Source: Rhodospirillaceae bacterium (lineage in GTDB: Bacteria; Pseudomonadota; Alphaproteobacteria; Reyranellales; Reyranellaceae). Taken from it: a stretch of DNA of 64,000 nucleotides. The notes under the pieces are model-generated. The model was not told the origin of the DNA. It did no database searches and saw only the letters and a program-made list of their open reading frames with translations. The translations under genes and the position numbers were made by a program. Shown here one piece after another: positions 17,265 to 25,700 of this stretch (positions are counted from its first letter, which is position 1; each line of letters opens with the position of its first letter). The stretch covers positions 52,603-116,602 of the forward strand of contig WOUR01000009.1 of NCBI GenBank assembly GCA_009772935.1, read 5' to 3'.

Positions 17265-18557
17265 ATGGACGCTACCCCTCTCGCCTCCCGCCGCGCCGCA
17301 GTCGATGTGCTGATGGCCTGTCTCGACAAGGGCCAGCCGCTCGACGACGCGCTGGCCGGCCATCGCGGTTTCACCGCCCTCGATCCGCGCGACCGCGCCT
17401 TCGTGCGCCTGCTGCTGGCCACCACCGTGCGCCATCTGGGCGAGATCGAGGGGGTTCTGTCGGGCCTGATCACCAAGCCCCTGGACGGCACGAATGCGGT
17501 CGGCCGCCAGGTGCTGCGCCTGGGCGCCGCCCAGCTGATGTTCCTCGGCACGCCGCCGCATGCCGCCGTCGATACCTCCGTGCGCCTGGTCGAGGATGCC
17601 GGCCTGCATCATCTGAAGGGCCTGACCAACGCCGTGCTGCGCCGGATCTCGCGCGACGGCGACGCACTGCTGGTGGATCGCGACCCCGCCCGCCTCAACA
17701 CGCCGCGGTGGCTGTGGGAAAGCTGGATCCACGCCTATGGCGAGGATACGACGCGCGCCATTGCGTCGGCGCACCTCCACGAGGCACCGCTCGACATCAC
17801 CGTCCGCCGGGATGCCGATTTCTGGGCCGGCAAGCTCGAGGCCGAAAAGCTCCCGACCGGCACGTTGCGGCGAAAGGCCGGCGGCCATATCGCGGAGCTG
17901 CCGGGCTTTGCCGAAGGCACCTGGTGGGTGCAGGACGCCGCCGCCGCCCTGCCCGCGAGGCTGCTGGGCGACGTCACCGACAAGCGGGTCGCCGATCTCT
18001 GCGCCGCGCCGGGCGGCAAGACGATGCAACTCTGCGCGGCAGGCGCCCAGGTGACGGCGGTCGACATCTCCGCCCGCCGCATGACGCGCCTCGGCGAGAA
18101 TCTCGCGCGTGCCGGCCTGTCGGCCAATCTCGTGACGGCCGATGCCAGCAAGTGGACGCCCGAGGAGAAGTTCGACGCCATCCTGCTCGACGCCCCCTGC
18201 TCCGGCACCGGCACCCTGCGCCGCCACCCCGACATCGCCTGGCTGAAGGACGAGGAGGATGTGGCGCGCCTGACGGTCACACAGGATCGGCTGCTGGTCC
18301 GTGCCCTCGATATGCTGAAGCCCGGCGGCACCCTCGTCTACGCCGTGTGCTCGCTGCAGGAGGACGAAGGCGTCGAACGGATCAACGGCGTCCTCGTTCG
18401 CAACCCCCGGGTAAAGCGCGCACGCGTGACGCCCGCGGAACTGCCCGGCCTCGAAGACGCCATTACCCCCCGGGGCGACGTCCGCACCTACCCCTTCATG
18501 TGGGCCGACCGCGGCGGCCTCGACGGGTTCTACATAGCTCGGCTGACCCTGTTCTGA
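17265..18557 (+). CDS. rsmB: 16S rRNA (cytosine-5)-methyltransferase RsmB-like
   Basis: 430 aa. N-terminal NusB-like RNA-binding domain (about 5-135) followed by a SAM-dependent RNA m5C methyltransferase domain. SAM motif CAAPGGKT at 246-253; motif IV LDAPCSGTGT with C312; motif VI VCSLQEDE with nucleophile C362. All catalytic residues are present. Expected to methylate C967 of 16S rRNA in the cytoplasm. Some alphaproteobacterial homologues are called RsmB/NOP2-family without proof of the target base. Start ATG 17265. Confidence 0.9.
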   Translation: MDATPLASRRAAVDVLMACLDKGQPLDDALAGHRGFTALDPRDRAFVRLLLATTVRHLGEIEGVLSGLITKPLDGTNAVGRQVLRLGAAQLMFLGTPPHAAVDTSVRLVEDAGLHHLKGLTNAVLRRISRDGDALLVDRDPARLNTPRWLWESWIHAYGEDTTRAIASAHLHEAPLDITVRRDADFWAGKLEAEKLPTGTLRRKAGGHIAELPGFAEGTWWVQDAAAALPARLLGDVTDKRVADLCAAPGGKTMQLCAAGAQVTAVDISARRMTRLGENLARAGLSANLVTADASKWTPEEKFDAILLDAPCSGTGTLRRHPDIAWLKDEEDVARLTVTQDRLLVRALDMLKPGGTLVYAVCSLQEDEGVERINGVLVRNPRVKRARVTPAELPGLEDAITPRGDVRTYPFMWADRGGLDGFYIARLTLF

Positions 18558-18579
18558 GATAGCGACCACTATCGGCTAG

Positions 18580-18867
18580 ATGCCCACTCCACATTCGCGG
18601 ACACCACTCTCTCCGTCTCCTCCACCGAAGGAGAATTTGACAGGTCGACGCGTCCTATCGGGCGTCGTCGGTGGCCTGCTCATGGTGGTGGGCGTCGGCC
18701 TCGCCCTCGCCATCTCGCTGTCTTTCACGCTGCTGGGGAGCACGTCAGGGGGGATGGAGTACGCCTTGCTCGTCTCGTCTCCCTTTCTGATTCTGGGCAT
18801 ACTGATCGGACTTGGGGCATTCATATCGCGACGATCCAGATTTGATCGGCATCATCGAGACAACTGA
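18580..18867 (+). CDS. Small membrane protein, 95 aa
   Basis: Hypothetical. Two predicted transmembrane helices (about residues 29-52 and 61-84) and a short basic C-terminus ending SRRSRFDRHHRDN. The N-terminal 19 residues are Pro/Ser-rich and low in coding character; an in-frame TTG at 18637 directly after GAAGGAG would give a 76-aa protein starting TGRRVLSGVVGG, although the spacing is only 3 bases. It follows rsmB by 22 bases and converges on the amidohydrolase gene with 8 bases between the ends. Could be cotranscribed with rsmB. Confidence 0.5.
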   Translation: MPTPHSRTPLSPSPPPKENLTGRRVLSGVVGGLLMVVGVGLALAISLSFTLLGSTSGGMEYALLVSSPFLILGILIGLGAFISRRSRFDRHHRDN

Positions 18868-18875
18868 CGAGGAAG

Positions 18876-20417
18876 TCACACCCTTGAGCTCGGGCTGTAG
18901 AACGGCTGGTGCTTCGAGGGATCCATGTAGTTCTCGTAGAACTTGCGGGCGTGCGGCAGCAGCGCGACCGAGAGCTTGCGCCGCTCGACCTCGTCGTCGG
19001 CCAGGGCCTTGTTGAGATCGTCGTGCAGCGCCTTCAGGGCGGCGGTCTTGTCGACCTTGGTGAAGAGCCCGTCCTTGTAGATCACCTCGCCATCGCACAT
19101 CGTCATGGTGACGGCCTGCTGCTTGGCGCGCTGCACCACCGCATCCAGCGTCGGCGTCATCTCGTCCAGATAGGGATAGGCCACGCTCTCCCAGTCGATC
19201 AGCACCATGTCGGCGGCCTTGCCTACCTCGAGCGTGCCGATGCTGTCGCCGAACGGCGTGGTCTTCGCGCCGCCGACCGTGGCCATGCGCAGCACCTGCG
19301 CCATGGTCGGGACGTCCGCCTCGACCATGCCCGGCACGCGATGCGCGCGCAGGACCAGCTTCAGCTCCTGCAGCATGTCGCGGTCGTCGTTGATGCCGGC
19401 CTCGTCCAGCCCGATCGCGGTGTTGATGCCCTTCTTCTCGAAGTGGTTGAGCGCCGCCACGCCGGAACGCAGGCGGAAGTTGGACGAGCAGTTGTGGCAG
19501 ACGCAGCCTTTGGCCTCAGCCAGCCGGTCGATGTCCTTCTCGTTCAGCCAAACGCCATGACCCAGGGTGAGCCGTTCGTTCACCATGCCGAAGCGGTCGA
19601 TATACTCCAGCGCCGTGCAGTTGCCGCGCCGCCAGGCATATTCCTTCTGGTAGGCGGTCTCGAGCAGGTGCATGTGCATCGGCACGTTGTACTTGGCCGA
19701 GGCTTCGCTCAGCTTGGTGAGCGCCGGGTCCGAGCACCAGTGCAGGTTGGCGGGCGCCAGCTGGATCTTCACGCGGCGCTTGTTGTGGTGCTGCGAATGG
19801 AACGACTTGAACATGTCCATCGCATCGTCGAGGCTCATCTTGAAACGGTCGAACCAGCGCTGCATCGGCCCGCGCAGCTCCGCAGGCAGGCTGCGCACGA
19901 ACTCCTCGTCGGCCTGGTAGACGAGCCGGTTCTGGTCGCGCACCGCGTAGCAGTAGCTGACCCGCATCCCGACATCCTCGTAGGCCTTGATGGTCTCGGT
20001 CGCGCGCTTCTCGACGTCCGGCAGCGTGCCCGGCATCCAGCCCTGGATGTGCTGCACGGTGGTGATGCCCGAGCCGATCATCTCGAAGGCCGAGTAGAGC
20101 GTGTCGAGATAGAGGTCGAGGTTGCGGATCACCATGCGGGTGATGAACCAAAGCTCAAGCGGCATGTCGGGCGAGCCGAGCTGGACCGGCGTCAGGCCGA
20201 CATGGTGATGGCCGTTGACAAAGCCCGGCAGCAGGATCTCCTTGCCGGTGCCGATCACCGGCACGGTCGGATGCCTGGCATGCAGGTCGTCATAGGTGCC
20301 GACCTCGACGATGACACCGTCCTCCTGCAACACCGCGCCATCCTTCACCTCGTTCCAGGTGAACCGGTCCTTGGTGCCCGTGATGGCGGCGCGGCTACGG
20401 ATCAGGCTGGTGGCCAT
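18876..20417 (-). CDS. Amidohydrolase of the AtzA/TrzN/8-oxoguanine-deaminase group
   Basis: 513-aa metal-dependent hydrolase of the mononuclear amidohydrolase subtype. Metal motif NGHHH with H70 and H72, then H248/H250 (MHMHLLET), H287 (LGHGVWL) and D338 (GLDEAG). These are the positions expected in cytosine deaminase/atrazine chlorohydrolase-like enzymes. Probably deaminates or dechlorinates an N-heterocycle in the cytoplasm. It is the last gene of the operon binding protein-permease-ATPase-amidohydrolase, so the importer most likely brings in its substrate. Start ATG 20417. Specificity cannot be read from sequence alone. Confidence 0.85.
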   Translation of the reverse strand: MATSLIRSRAAITGTKDRFTWNEVKDGAVLQEDGVIVEVGTYDDLHARHPTVPVIGTGKEILLPGFVNGHHHVGLTPVQLGSPDMPLELWFITRMVIRNLDLYLDTLYSAFEMIGSGITTVQHIQGWMPGTLPDVEKRATETIKAYEDVGMRVSYCYAVRDQNRLVYQADEEFVRSLPAELRGPMQRWFDRFKMSLDDAMDMFKSFHSQHHNKRRVKIQLAPANLHWCSDPALTKLSEASAKYNVPMHMHLLETAYQKEYAWRRGNCTALEYIDRFGMVNERLTLGHGVWLNEKDIDRLAEAKGCVCHNCSSNFRLRSGVAALNHFEKKGINTAIGLDEAGINDDRDMLQELKLVLRAHRVPGMVEADVPTMAQVLRMATVGGAKTTPFGDSIGTLEVGKAADMVLIDWESVAYPYLDEMTPTLDAVVQRAKQQAVTMTMCDGEVIYKDGLFTKVDKTAALKALHDDLNKALADDEVERRKLSVALLPHARKFYENYMDPSKHQPFYSPSSRV

Positions 20418-20448
20418 GTCGGCTTCTCCTTTGTCTGAGACTTTTGAA

Positions 20449-21276
20449 TCAGGCGGGGACGGCGAAAGCTTCCTGCTCGGCGAAGGCGCGATCGACTTCG
20501 TCGCGCAGCAGGTCGGTGAGCTGAATGCGGAGGCTCTCCGCCTCGCGCGAGAAGAGATTGCGCGGCCGCGGCATGTCGATCGGCACGATCGTCTTGATGC
20601 GTCCCGGCCGCGACGTGAAGACGACGACCCGGTCGGCCAGGGCCACCGCCTCGTCGATGTGGTGGGTGACGAACAGCACCGAGGCGCCTGAATCGCGCCA
20701 CACGTCGAGCAGGAATTCCTGCATGCGCGCGCGCGTCTGGACGTCGAGCGCCGCAAAAGGCTCGTCCATCAGCAGCACCTTGGGGCGCATGGCGAGAGCG
20801 CGCGCGACGGCAACCCGCTGGCGCATGCCGCCGGACAGCTCGTCGGGCCGCTTGTCCATCGCGGCCTTCAGGCCGACCCGCTGCAGGGCTTCCGCTGCAA
20901 CGGTGCGGCGTTCCTCCTTGCTGGCTCCCCGAATCGAGAGGCCGAAGCTCACGTTCTCCCAGACGGTCAGCCAGGGAAAGAGCGAGGTCTCCTGGAAGAT
21001 CAGGCTGCGTTGCGGCGACGGCGTCTCCACCAGGTCGCCGAACGACCAGAGCCGCCCCTCGGTCGCGTCCTCGAGGCCCGCGATCAGGTAGAGCAACGTG
21101 CTCTTGCCGCAGCCCGAGGGGCCGAGAAAGACCACGAATTCTCCCGGCGCGACATCGAGGTTGATATCGGCCAGGGCATGGTGGGCCCGCTTCGTGCCGG
21201 CCGCCCAGGTCTTGCCGACGCCGCGGCAGACCACGGCATCCCTGGAGGAAAAATGCGGGGCATTGTCAGAGGACAC
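20449..21276 (-). CDS. ABC ATPase, nitrate/sulfonate/taurine (TauB/SsuB) type
   Basis: 275 aa, ATPase of a TauABC/SsuABC-like importer. Walker A GPSGCGKST at 52-60, Q-loop LIFQETSLFPW, signature ELSGGMRQR, Walker B VLLMDEPFAALD, switch His in FVTHHIDEA. The ETSLFPWLTVWENV pattern is a hallmark of this subfamily. The start overlaps the end of the permease gene by 11 bases. Supplies energy for the permease encoded just upstream. Confidence 0.92.
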   Translation of the reverse strand: MSSDNAPHFSSRDAVVCRGVGKTWAAGTKRAHHALADINLDVAPGEFVVFLGPSGCGKSTLLYLIAGLEDATEGRLWSFGDLVETPSPQRSLIFQETSLFPWLTVWENVSFGLSIRGASKEERRTVAAEALQRVGLKAAMDKRPDELSGGMRQRVAVARALAMRPKVLLMDEPFAALDVQTRARMQEFLLDVWRDSGASVLFVTHHIDEAVALADRVVVFTSRPGRIKTIVPIDMPRPRNLFSREAESLRIQLTDLLRDEVDRAFAEQEAFAVPA

Positions 21277-22198
21277 GCAATCTCTCCGCGGTATCGGGCA
21301 ACCAGTAGAGGATCCGACGCTGCGCCAACCGCAGCAGCCAATCGAAGGTGAAGCCCAGCACGCCGATCACGGCGATGGTGAAGAATACCAGCGACGGGTT
21401 GAAGGTGTTGCGCGCCAGCATGATGACCTGCCCCATGCCGTAGCCCACGCCCGTGGACTCCGCGACCAGCACGACCATCCAGGCGCCGAACAGGTTCATG
21501 CGCAGCACCTGGAGCATGCCGGGCAGGATGGCGGGGACGATGACGCGCGAATAGATCTGCGCCTTGGAGGCGCCCATGGTGCGCGCCACGTTGATCAGGT
21601 TGGTGTTGACCGTGTCGATCTGGTTGATGGTCGCCAGCACCATGTGGAAGAACAGCGCGACCACCACCATGAAGATGGCCGGCGCATTGCCGATGCCGAA
21701 CAGGAAGATCGCGACCGGCAGCCAGGCGATCGGCGACACCGGCGACAGCAGCGTGATGGTGGGCAGCACCAGCCGGTCGAAGAAGCGATAGTAGCGGATC
21801 AGAACGCCGACCCCGATCGCCAGCACCGAGGCGATGATCAGCCCCACGAACACGCGCGCCGTGGTGGCGGCGCCGGTGATCAGCACCGACTCGAATGCCG
21901 ACGGCCCCTCGGTCATCGACTGGCCGACCTGCCAGCGCGTGGCCGTGTTGAAGTACCTGCCCTGCTCGGCGATGTTGTCGAGGAAGATGTGCGGCGGCGG
22001 CAGCAGCTTCTCGTCCGCCCAGCCCAACGCCCAGCACAGTTCCCACAGCCCCGCGAACAGGCTGATCGAGAGCAAGGCCCACCAGATCCTGGCCAGCCAG
22101 TCGAGCCCCGCCATCGAGGCCATCAGCCGCGAGGCCGCCGCCGGGCGGGAGGCTGCGGCGGCGACGCCCGGTTCGCCGTCGCGTGCGACGACAGCCAT
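21266..22198 (-). CDS. ABC permease, TauC/SsuC type
   Basis: 310-aa inner-membrane permease with about six transmembrane helices and the EAA-like loop ARTMGASKAQIYSRVIVPAI that docks with the ATPase. An unusual 30-residue Ala-rich cytoplasmic N-terminus precedes the first helix. Its start overlaps the stop of the binding-protein gene by one base (TGATG), indicating translational coupling. Confidence 0.9.
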   Translation of the reverse strand: MAVVARDGEPGVAAAASRPAAASRLMASMAGLDWLARIWWALLSISLFAGLWELCWALGWADEKLLPPPHIFLDNIAEQGRYFNTATRWQVGQSMTEGPSAFESVLITGAATTARVFVGLIIASVLAIGVGVLIRYYRFFDRLVLPTITLLSPVSPIAWLPVAIFLFGIGNAPAIFMVVVALFFHMVLATINQIDTVNTNLINVARTMGASKAQIYSRVIVPAILPGMLQVLRMNLFGAWMVVLVAESTGVGYGMGQVIMLARNTFNPSLVFFTIAVIGVLGFTFDWLLRLAQRRILYWLPDTAERLRVL

Positions 22199-23280
22199 CA
22201 GGCTGACTTGTACTTGAGCTTGCCGTAAAGGTCGGGATTTTCCTTGATCACGGCCTCGAGCATGCTCCAGTCGATGGCGTCACGACCGGGCTTCTTCTTG
22301 ATGTAGCCCATCTCCATGACGCTGTTGGTGCGATCCAGGATGAAGTCGGTCTGGCTGCGCGCATCAACCACGGCGGGCTGCTTGCCTTGGGCGATCTTCG
22401 CGTTGTCCATCGAGGTCTTGTAGTACTTGCCGACCAGTTCCTTGAGCACCGCCTCGGTCTGTGTCTCCGCGTCGTACTGGGCCTGCATCATGCTCTTGAT
22501 GATCGCCTTCAACCCCTCAGGGTTGTCCTTGATCAGGCTGGATCGCGCCGCGAGGACGCAATCGGTGTAACCCTTGCCGTAGAGATCGACGCCGTTGGTC
22601 AGCATGACCGCACCCTTGACGTCCGCCACCAGCGCCGAGGCATAGGGTTCGATCGTGCAGATCCAGTCGATGGCGCCGGCCTTGAAGGCCTCGACGGCTT
22701 CCGGCGTGTTGCCCATGTAGCGGACCTTCACGTCCTTGAAGGAGATGTTATGCTTCTTCAGATAGTCGTACGGCATGACCTCCAGCGTATCCATCTGGAA
22801 GGTCCCGAGCGTCTTGCCCTTCAGCTTCTCCGGCGAGTCCAGCCCGGGCCTGGCCACGATGGCGCAGCCCTCGATGCCGCCGCCGGCCACGATCTTCACC
22901 GGTGCGCCCTTGTCATGGAGCGCCATGAAGCTGGTGTAGGGCATCAGGCCGATATCGACTTGGCCCATGCCGAGGAACGTGACCATCTCGGCCGAGGTCG
23001 GCGTGTTGATGAAGATCAGCTCGGTGCCCGCCGCCTTGGCGTACTGTCGTGAATGAGCGAGGAAAAGGTTGAGGTTGCAGAAGCCGCTGCCATGCGTCGA
23101 CTTGATCCCGGCTGCGGCATGGGCCGGACCACCCATGAACATGCCCGGACCGGCCGCCATGGTGATGGTGCTGACGGCGGCGGCCCCCTTCAGGAAGCCG
23201 CGGCGCGACGGCGCCACGGCGCCGGCGAAGTTCATTTTGGAAAAGGTCGGGAAATGCGTACAGCCAATGCGTTCACACAT
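22198..23280 (-). CDS. ABC substrate-binding protein, NMT1/TauA-like, with Tat signal
   Basis: 360 aa. A twin-arginine motif SRRGFLK at 25-31 and a cleavage region near PAHAA (about 53-57) predict Tat export, which is common for this family. The mature part is an NMT1/SsuA-like fold (FINTPTSAEMVTFLGMGQVDIG). Start ATG 23280 with GAGGAGG upstream; the 24 residues before the Tat motif are long, so a later ATG (residue 16) is also conceivable. First gene of the operon with the amidohydrolase. Ligand is probably a nitrogen heterocycle or similar small molecule (inference from context). Confidence 0.9.
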   Translation of the reverse strand: MCERIGCTHFPTFSKMNFAGAVAPSRRGFLKGAAAVSTITMAAGPGMFMGGPAHAAAGIKSTHGSGFCNLNLFLAHSRQYAKAAGTELIFINTPTSAEMVTFLGMGQVDIGLMPYTSFMALHDKGAPVKIVAGGGIEGCAIVARPGLDSPEKLKGKTLGTFQMDTLEVMPYDYLKKHNISFKDVKVRYMGNTPEAVEAFKAGAIDWICTIEPYASALVADVKGAVMLTNGVDLYGKGYTDCVLAARSSLIKDNPEGLKAIIKSMMQAQYDAETQTEAVLKELVGKYYKTSMDNAKIAQGKQPAVVDARSQTDFILDRTNSVMEMGYIKKKPGRDAIDWSMLEAVIKENPDLYGKLKYKSA

Positions 23281-23411
23281 GGAGAGCCTCCTCGGGCAGC
23301 GGAGAATTATTGGATGGGGACTGCTGGCTTGGGCGAGTCTGCGACTGACAACTCCTTGTCGGTCGCTACTCGGTACGACCGTCCTCAAAGATGCCGGCAC
23401 GCCAACCGAGA

Positions 23412-23433
23412 AGAATCGCGCTCGCGCGATTCT
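23412..23433. repeat. Perfect 9-bp inverted repeat between a DMT gene and an ABC operon
   Basis: AGAATCGCG (23412-23420), loop CTCG, CGCGATTCT (23425-23433). It sits in the 261-base gap between the end of the DMT gene (minus strand) and the start of the Tau-like operon, also minus strand. On the minus strand the stem is followed by TCTCGG, so it may end the DMT transcript or act as an operator for the importer. Nothing else recognisable is in this gap. Confidence 0.4.
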
Positions 23434-23541
23434 GCGCTGTCGATCTTGAAGCAAGGGTTGTGCCACCGCGGAAAAGCAGTAGTGGCGGTATGCGTTCGTC
23501 GTCTTGCGGCGTGGCCTCAGGTCAATTCCTGATCAGGCGCG

Positions 23542-24441
23542 CTAGTTCTTGATCAGTGCTCGATGCCGCTGGCGTTCGATGTGCCCCAGATAGAGGCCCG
23601 AGCAGATGATCACGCCGGCGCCGACCCAGGTCCAGAAGTCGGGAAAGTCGCCGAATACGAGATAGCCCAGCAGGGCGGCGCCGAGCAGTTGCACGTAATT
23701 GAAGGGTGCCACGACCGCGGCCGGTGCCTGGCTATAGGCGATGGTCAGGAAATAGTGACCGACGCCGGCCATGATGCCCATGCCGACGAACAGCACCCAG
23801 TGCCAGCCGAAGGTCGGCGTCACCCATTCGAACGGCAGCATCGGCAGAGCCACGGCGGTGCCCACGATCGTGGCCATGGTGGCCGAGGCATCGGGCCGTT
23901 CGGCCTGTCCGTAGCGCCGCGAGAAGAGCTGGTAGAGCGAGCTCGAGATCGTGCTGCCGACGATCCACAGCGAATGCCATTCGAAGTGCGCGGAGCCCGG
24001 CCGCACCACGATCAGGGCGCCGATGAAGCCGACCATGACGGCTGCCCAGCGCTTCGGGCCGACCGGCTCTCCGAGGAACTTCGACGACAGGGCCGTGACG
24101 ATCAGCGGGCTGGTGAGCGAGATCGAGGCGGCCGAGGCCAGCGGCATGTCGACGATTCCGTGGAAGTAGAGATACGAAGACAGGAACAGCAGCAGGCCGC
24201 GCACGATCTGGCTCGGCACGTTGTGCCAGCGGAACAGCGCCAGCCCGGCGCGTGGCAGGAAGATCGCCATCATGAAGACGAAGGCGAAGACATAGCGGCC
24301 CCAGATCACCTCGATGACCGGATAGGTCTGGCTCAGCGTCTTGGACATGGCGTTCAGGACGGAGAAGCACAGGACCGAGAAGATGATCGAGAGAATGGCC
24401 CGCAGGATCCGATCGGTCGGCGGGGGCGCTTTGGCACTCAT
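23542..24441 (-). CDS. DMT-family (EamA) transporter
   Basis: 299 aa, about ten transmembrane helices in two EamA repeats. Start chosen at ATG 24441 (MSAKAPPPTDRILRAIL); a TTG nine bases upstream is in frame. Family members export amino acids, metabolites or purines; direction and substrate cannot be read. It lies downstream of FUSC on the map but reads as a separate unit with 107 bases in front. Confidence 0.85.
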   Translation of the reverse strand: MSAKAPPPTDRILRAILSIIFSVLCFSVLNAMSKTLSQTYPVIEVIWGRYVFAFVFMMAIFLPRAGLALFRWHNVPSQIVRGLLLFLSSYLYFHGIVDMPLASAASISLTSPLIVTALSSKFLGEPVGPKRWAAVMVGFIGALIVVRPGSAHFEWHSLWIVGSTISSSLYQLFSRRYGQAERPDASATMATIVGTAVALPMLPFEWVTPTFGWHWVLFVGMGIMAGVGHYFLTIAYSQAPAAVVAPFNYVQLLGAALLGYLVFGDFPDFWTWVGAGVIICSGLYLGHIERQRHRALIKN

Positions 24442-24548
24442 TGGCGGCAACTTAACCTTCTGGCGCCATCCAACAAGTGCAGGCGCGGACTAAGCGGTCG
24501 CCTGCAGCGCATGGGTCGCACCAGACGATGGCGCGGGCGCGCCGCACG

Positions 24549-25700
24549 TCAGGTTCGCAGTTCCTTCGCGAGTTCCTGGTCGGACGGCCACAGCAGGAGC
24601 GACACGATCATCAGGATGCCGAGGCCGCCGGTGATGCCGGCAAAGCGGTCGACCCCCGGCATGATGCTGTCGGGAGGCGCCAGGCCCTGCACCATCGTGA
24701 CCACGAACACGAAGGCGAACTGGGTACCGACATAGGGAACGCCGTGCCGGCCCATCTGGATGTGCATGCCCACCCAGACGACGCCGCCGATCATGGCTAG
24801 CCACCAGACGAAGGATTCGACCTGCAGCGCGAGGCAGGCCAATGCGACGAGGCCACCCAGCAGGCAGCCCATGAAGCGGTGGAACGACTTCTCGGCGACC
24901 AGATGGCGGGTGGTGGTGCCGCCGTCGGCGATCAGCGGCGCGGCCATCACGACGGCGATCGTGACCGCCATTTCGCCCACGTCCGGCAGGTCTGCCATCA
25001 CCCAGACGATCATCACCGTCACCACGGAGATCGCGGCGCGAAACCCGTGCAGCACCGACGGCCATTGCGCGCCCAGCAGGTGCCGCCAGCCCGGCGCCGT
25101 GGCCGGCGGCTCGGCGTGCCAGTCCTGCAGCAGCTTCGCCGTCGCCATCGCGCACGATACCCCGACCGCCACGTCGAGCGTGCGGTAACAGGCGATCTCG
25201 AACGCCTGGGTGGGGTCGTTGAGGCTCATCAGCAGCACGAGACTGGAGGTGATCGCCATGAAGAGCCACGCCAGTCCGTGCGGGCTCACCTGCACGGCGA
25301 TGACTCCGACCATTGTCGCGCAGCCCAGGAACAGGCACAGCGCGACCTGGTCGTAGGGTAGCCAGCGCGCCATTATGAACCCCAGCATGGCGCCGGCGAT
25401 CGTGCCGCTCAGCCTCAGCGCGCCGCGTCGCACAGAGGCCGCACCGGTCGACATCAGGGACATGTAGCCGCTGATCGCCGCCCACCACGGCGCATCGAGC
25501 TGCATCGCCAGCGCAACCACGGTCGTGAGAACCACCGAGACGGCCGCGACGGTGCCCATGCGAGACTGCGCCGGGCGGTTGCCGATGTCGGCCAGTTCGC
25601 GCCAGAAGCCGGTCAGCGTCCGGTCCAGAAGCCGAGCGCCCTCGCGAAAATCCTCGACGACCGCCCGGCCGTAGCGCCCGATGCCCGAAGCCGGGCTCAC
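24549..25700 (-). CDS. FUSC-family membrane protein (aromatic-acid exporter type)
   Basis: 383 aa with several hydrophobic helices in two groups (LGILMIVSLLLWPSDQELAKELRT near the C-terminus). The family (AaeB/FUSC) forms inner-membrane efflux components. The GTG start at 25700 overlaps the HlyD stop as GTGA, showing translational coupling to its membrane-fusion partner. Shorter than AaeB (about 650 aa), so it is likely a minimal or half-size member. Probably exports aromatic acids or a toxic metabolite with HlyD; no outer-membrane component is nearby. Confidence 0.8.
   Translation of the reverse strand: MSPASGIGRYGRAVVEDFREGARLLDRTLTGFWRELADIGNRPAQSRMGTVAAVSVVLTTVVALAMQLDAPWWAAISGYMSLMSTGAASVRRGALRLSGTIAGAMLGFIMARWLPYDQVALCLFLGCATMVGVIAVQVSPHGLAWLFMAITSSLVLLMSLNDPTQAFEIACYRTLDVAVGVSCAMATAKLLQDWHAEPPATAPGWRHLLGAQWPSVLHGFRAAISVVTVMIVWVMADLPDVGEMAVTIAVVMAAPLIADGGTTTRHLVAEKSFHRFMGCLLGGLVALACLALQVESFVWWLAMIGGVVWVGMHIQMGRHGVPYVGTQFAFVFVVTMVQGLAPPDSIMPGVDRFAGITGGLGILMIVSLLLWPSDQELAKELRT
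25680..25698. repeat. 19-bp exact direct repeat (second copy at 28229-28247)
   Basis: GATGCCCGAAGCCGGGCTC occurs at 25680-25698 (start of the FUSC gene) and at 28229-28247 (inside the kinase sensor domain). In both genes it encodes SPASGI. It may be chance combined with codon bias, but the exact identity across 19 bases 2.5 kb apart is uncommon. Confidence 0.3.

Noticed and set aside
18558..18573. Short inverted repeat GATAG/CTATC after rsmB as a terminator
   Set aside because: A five-base stem without T tract is too weak to support a terminator call.
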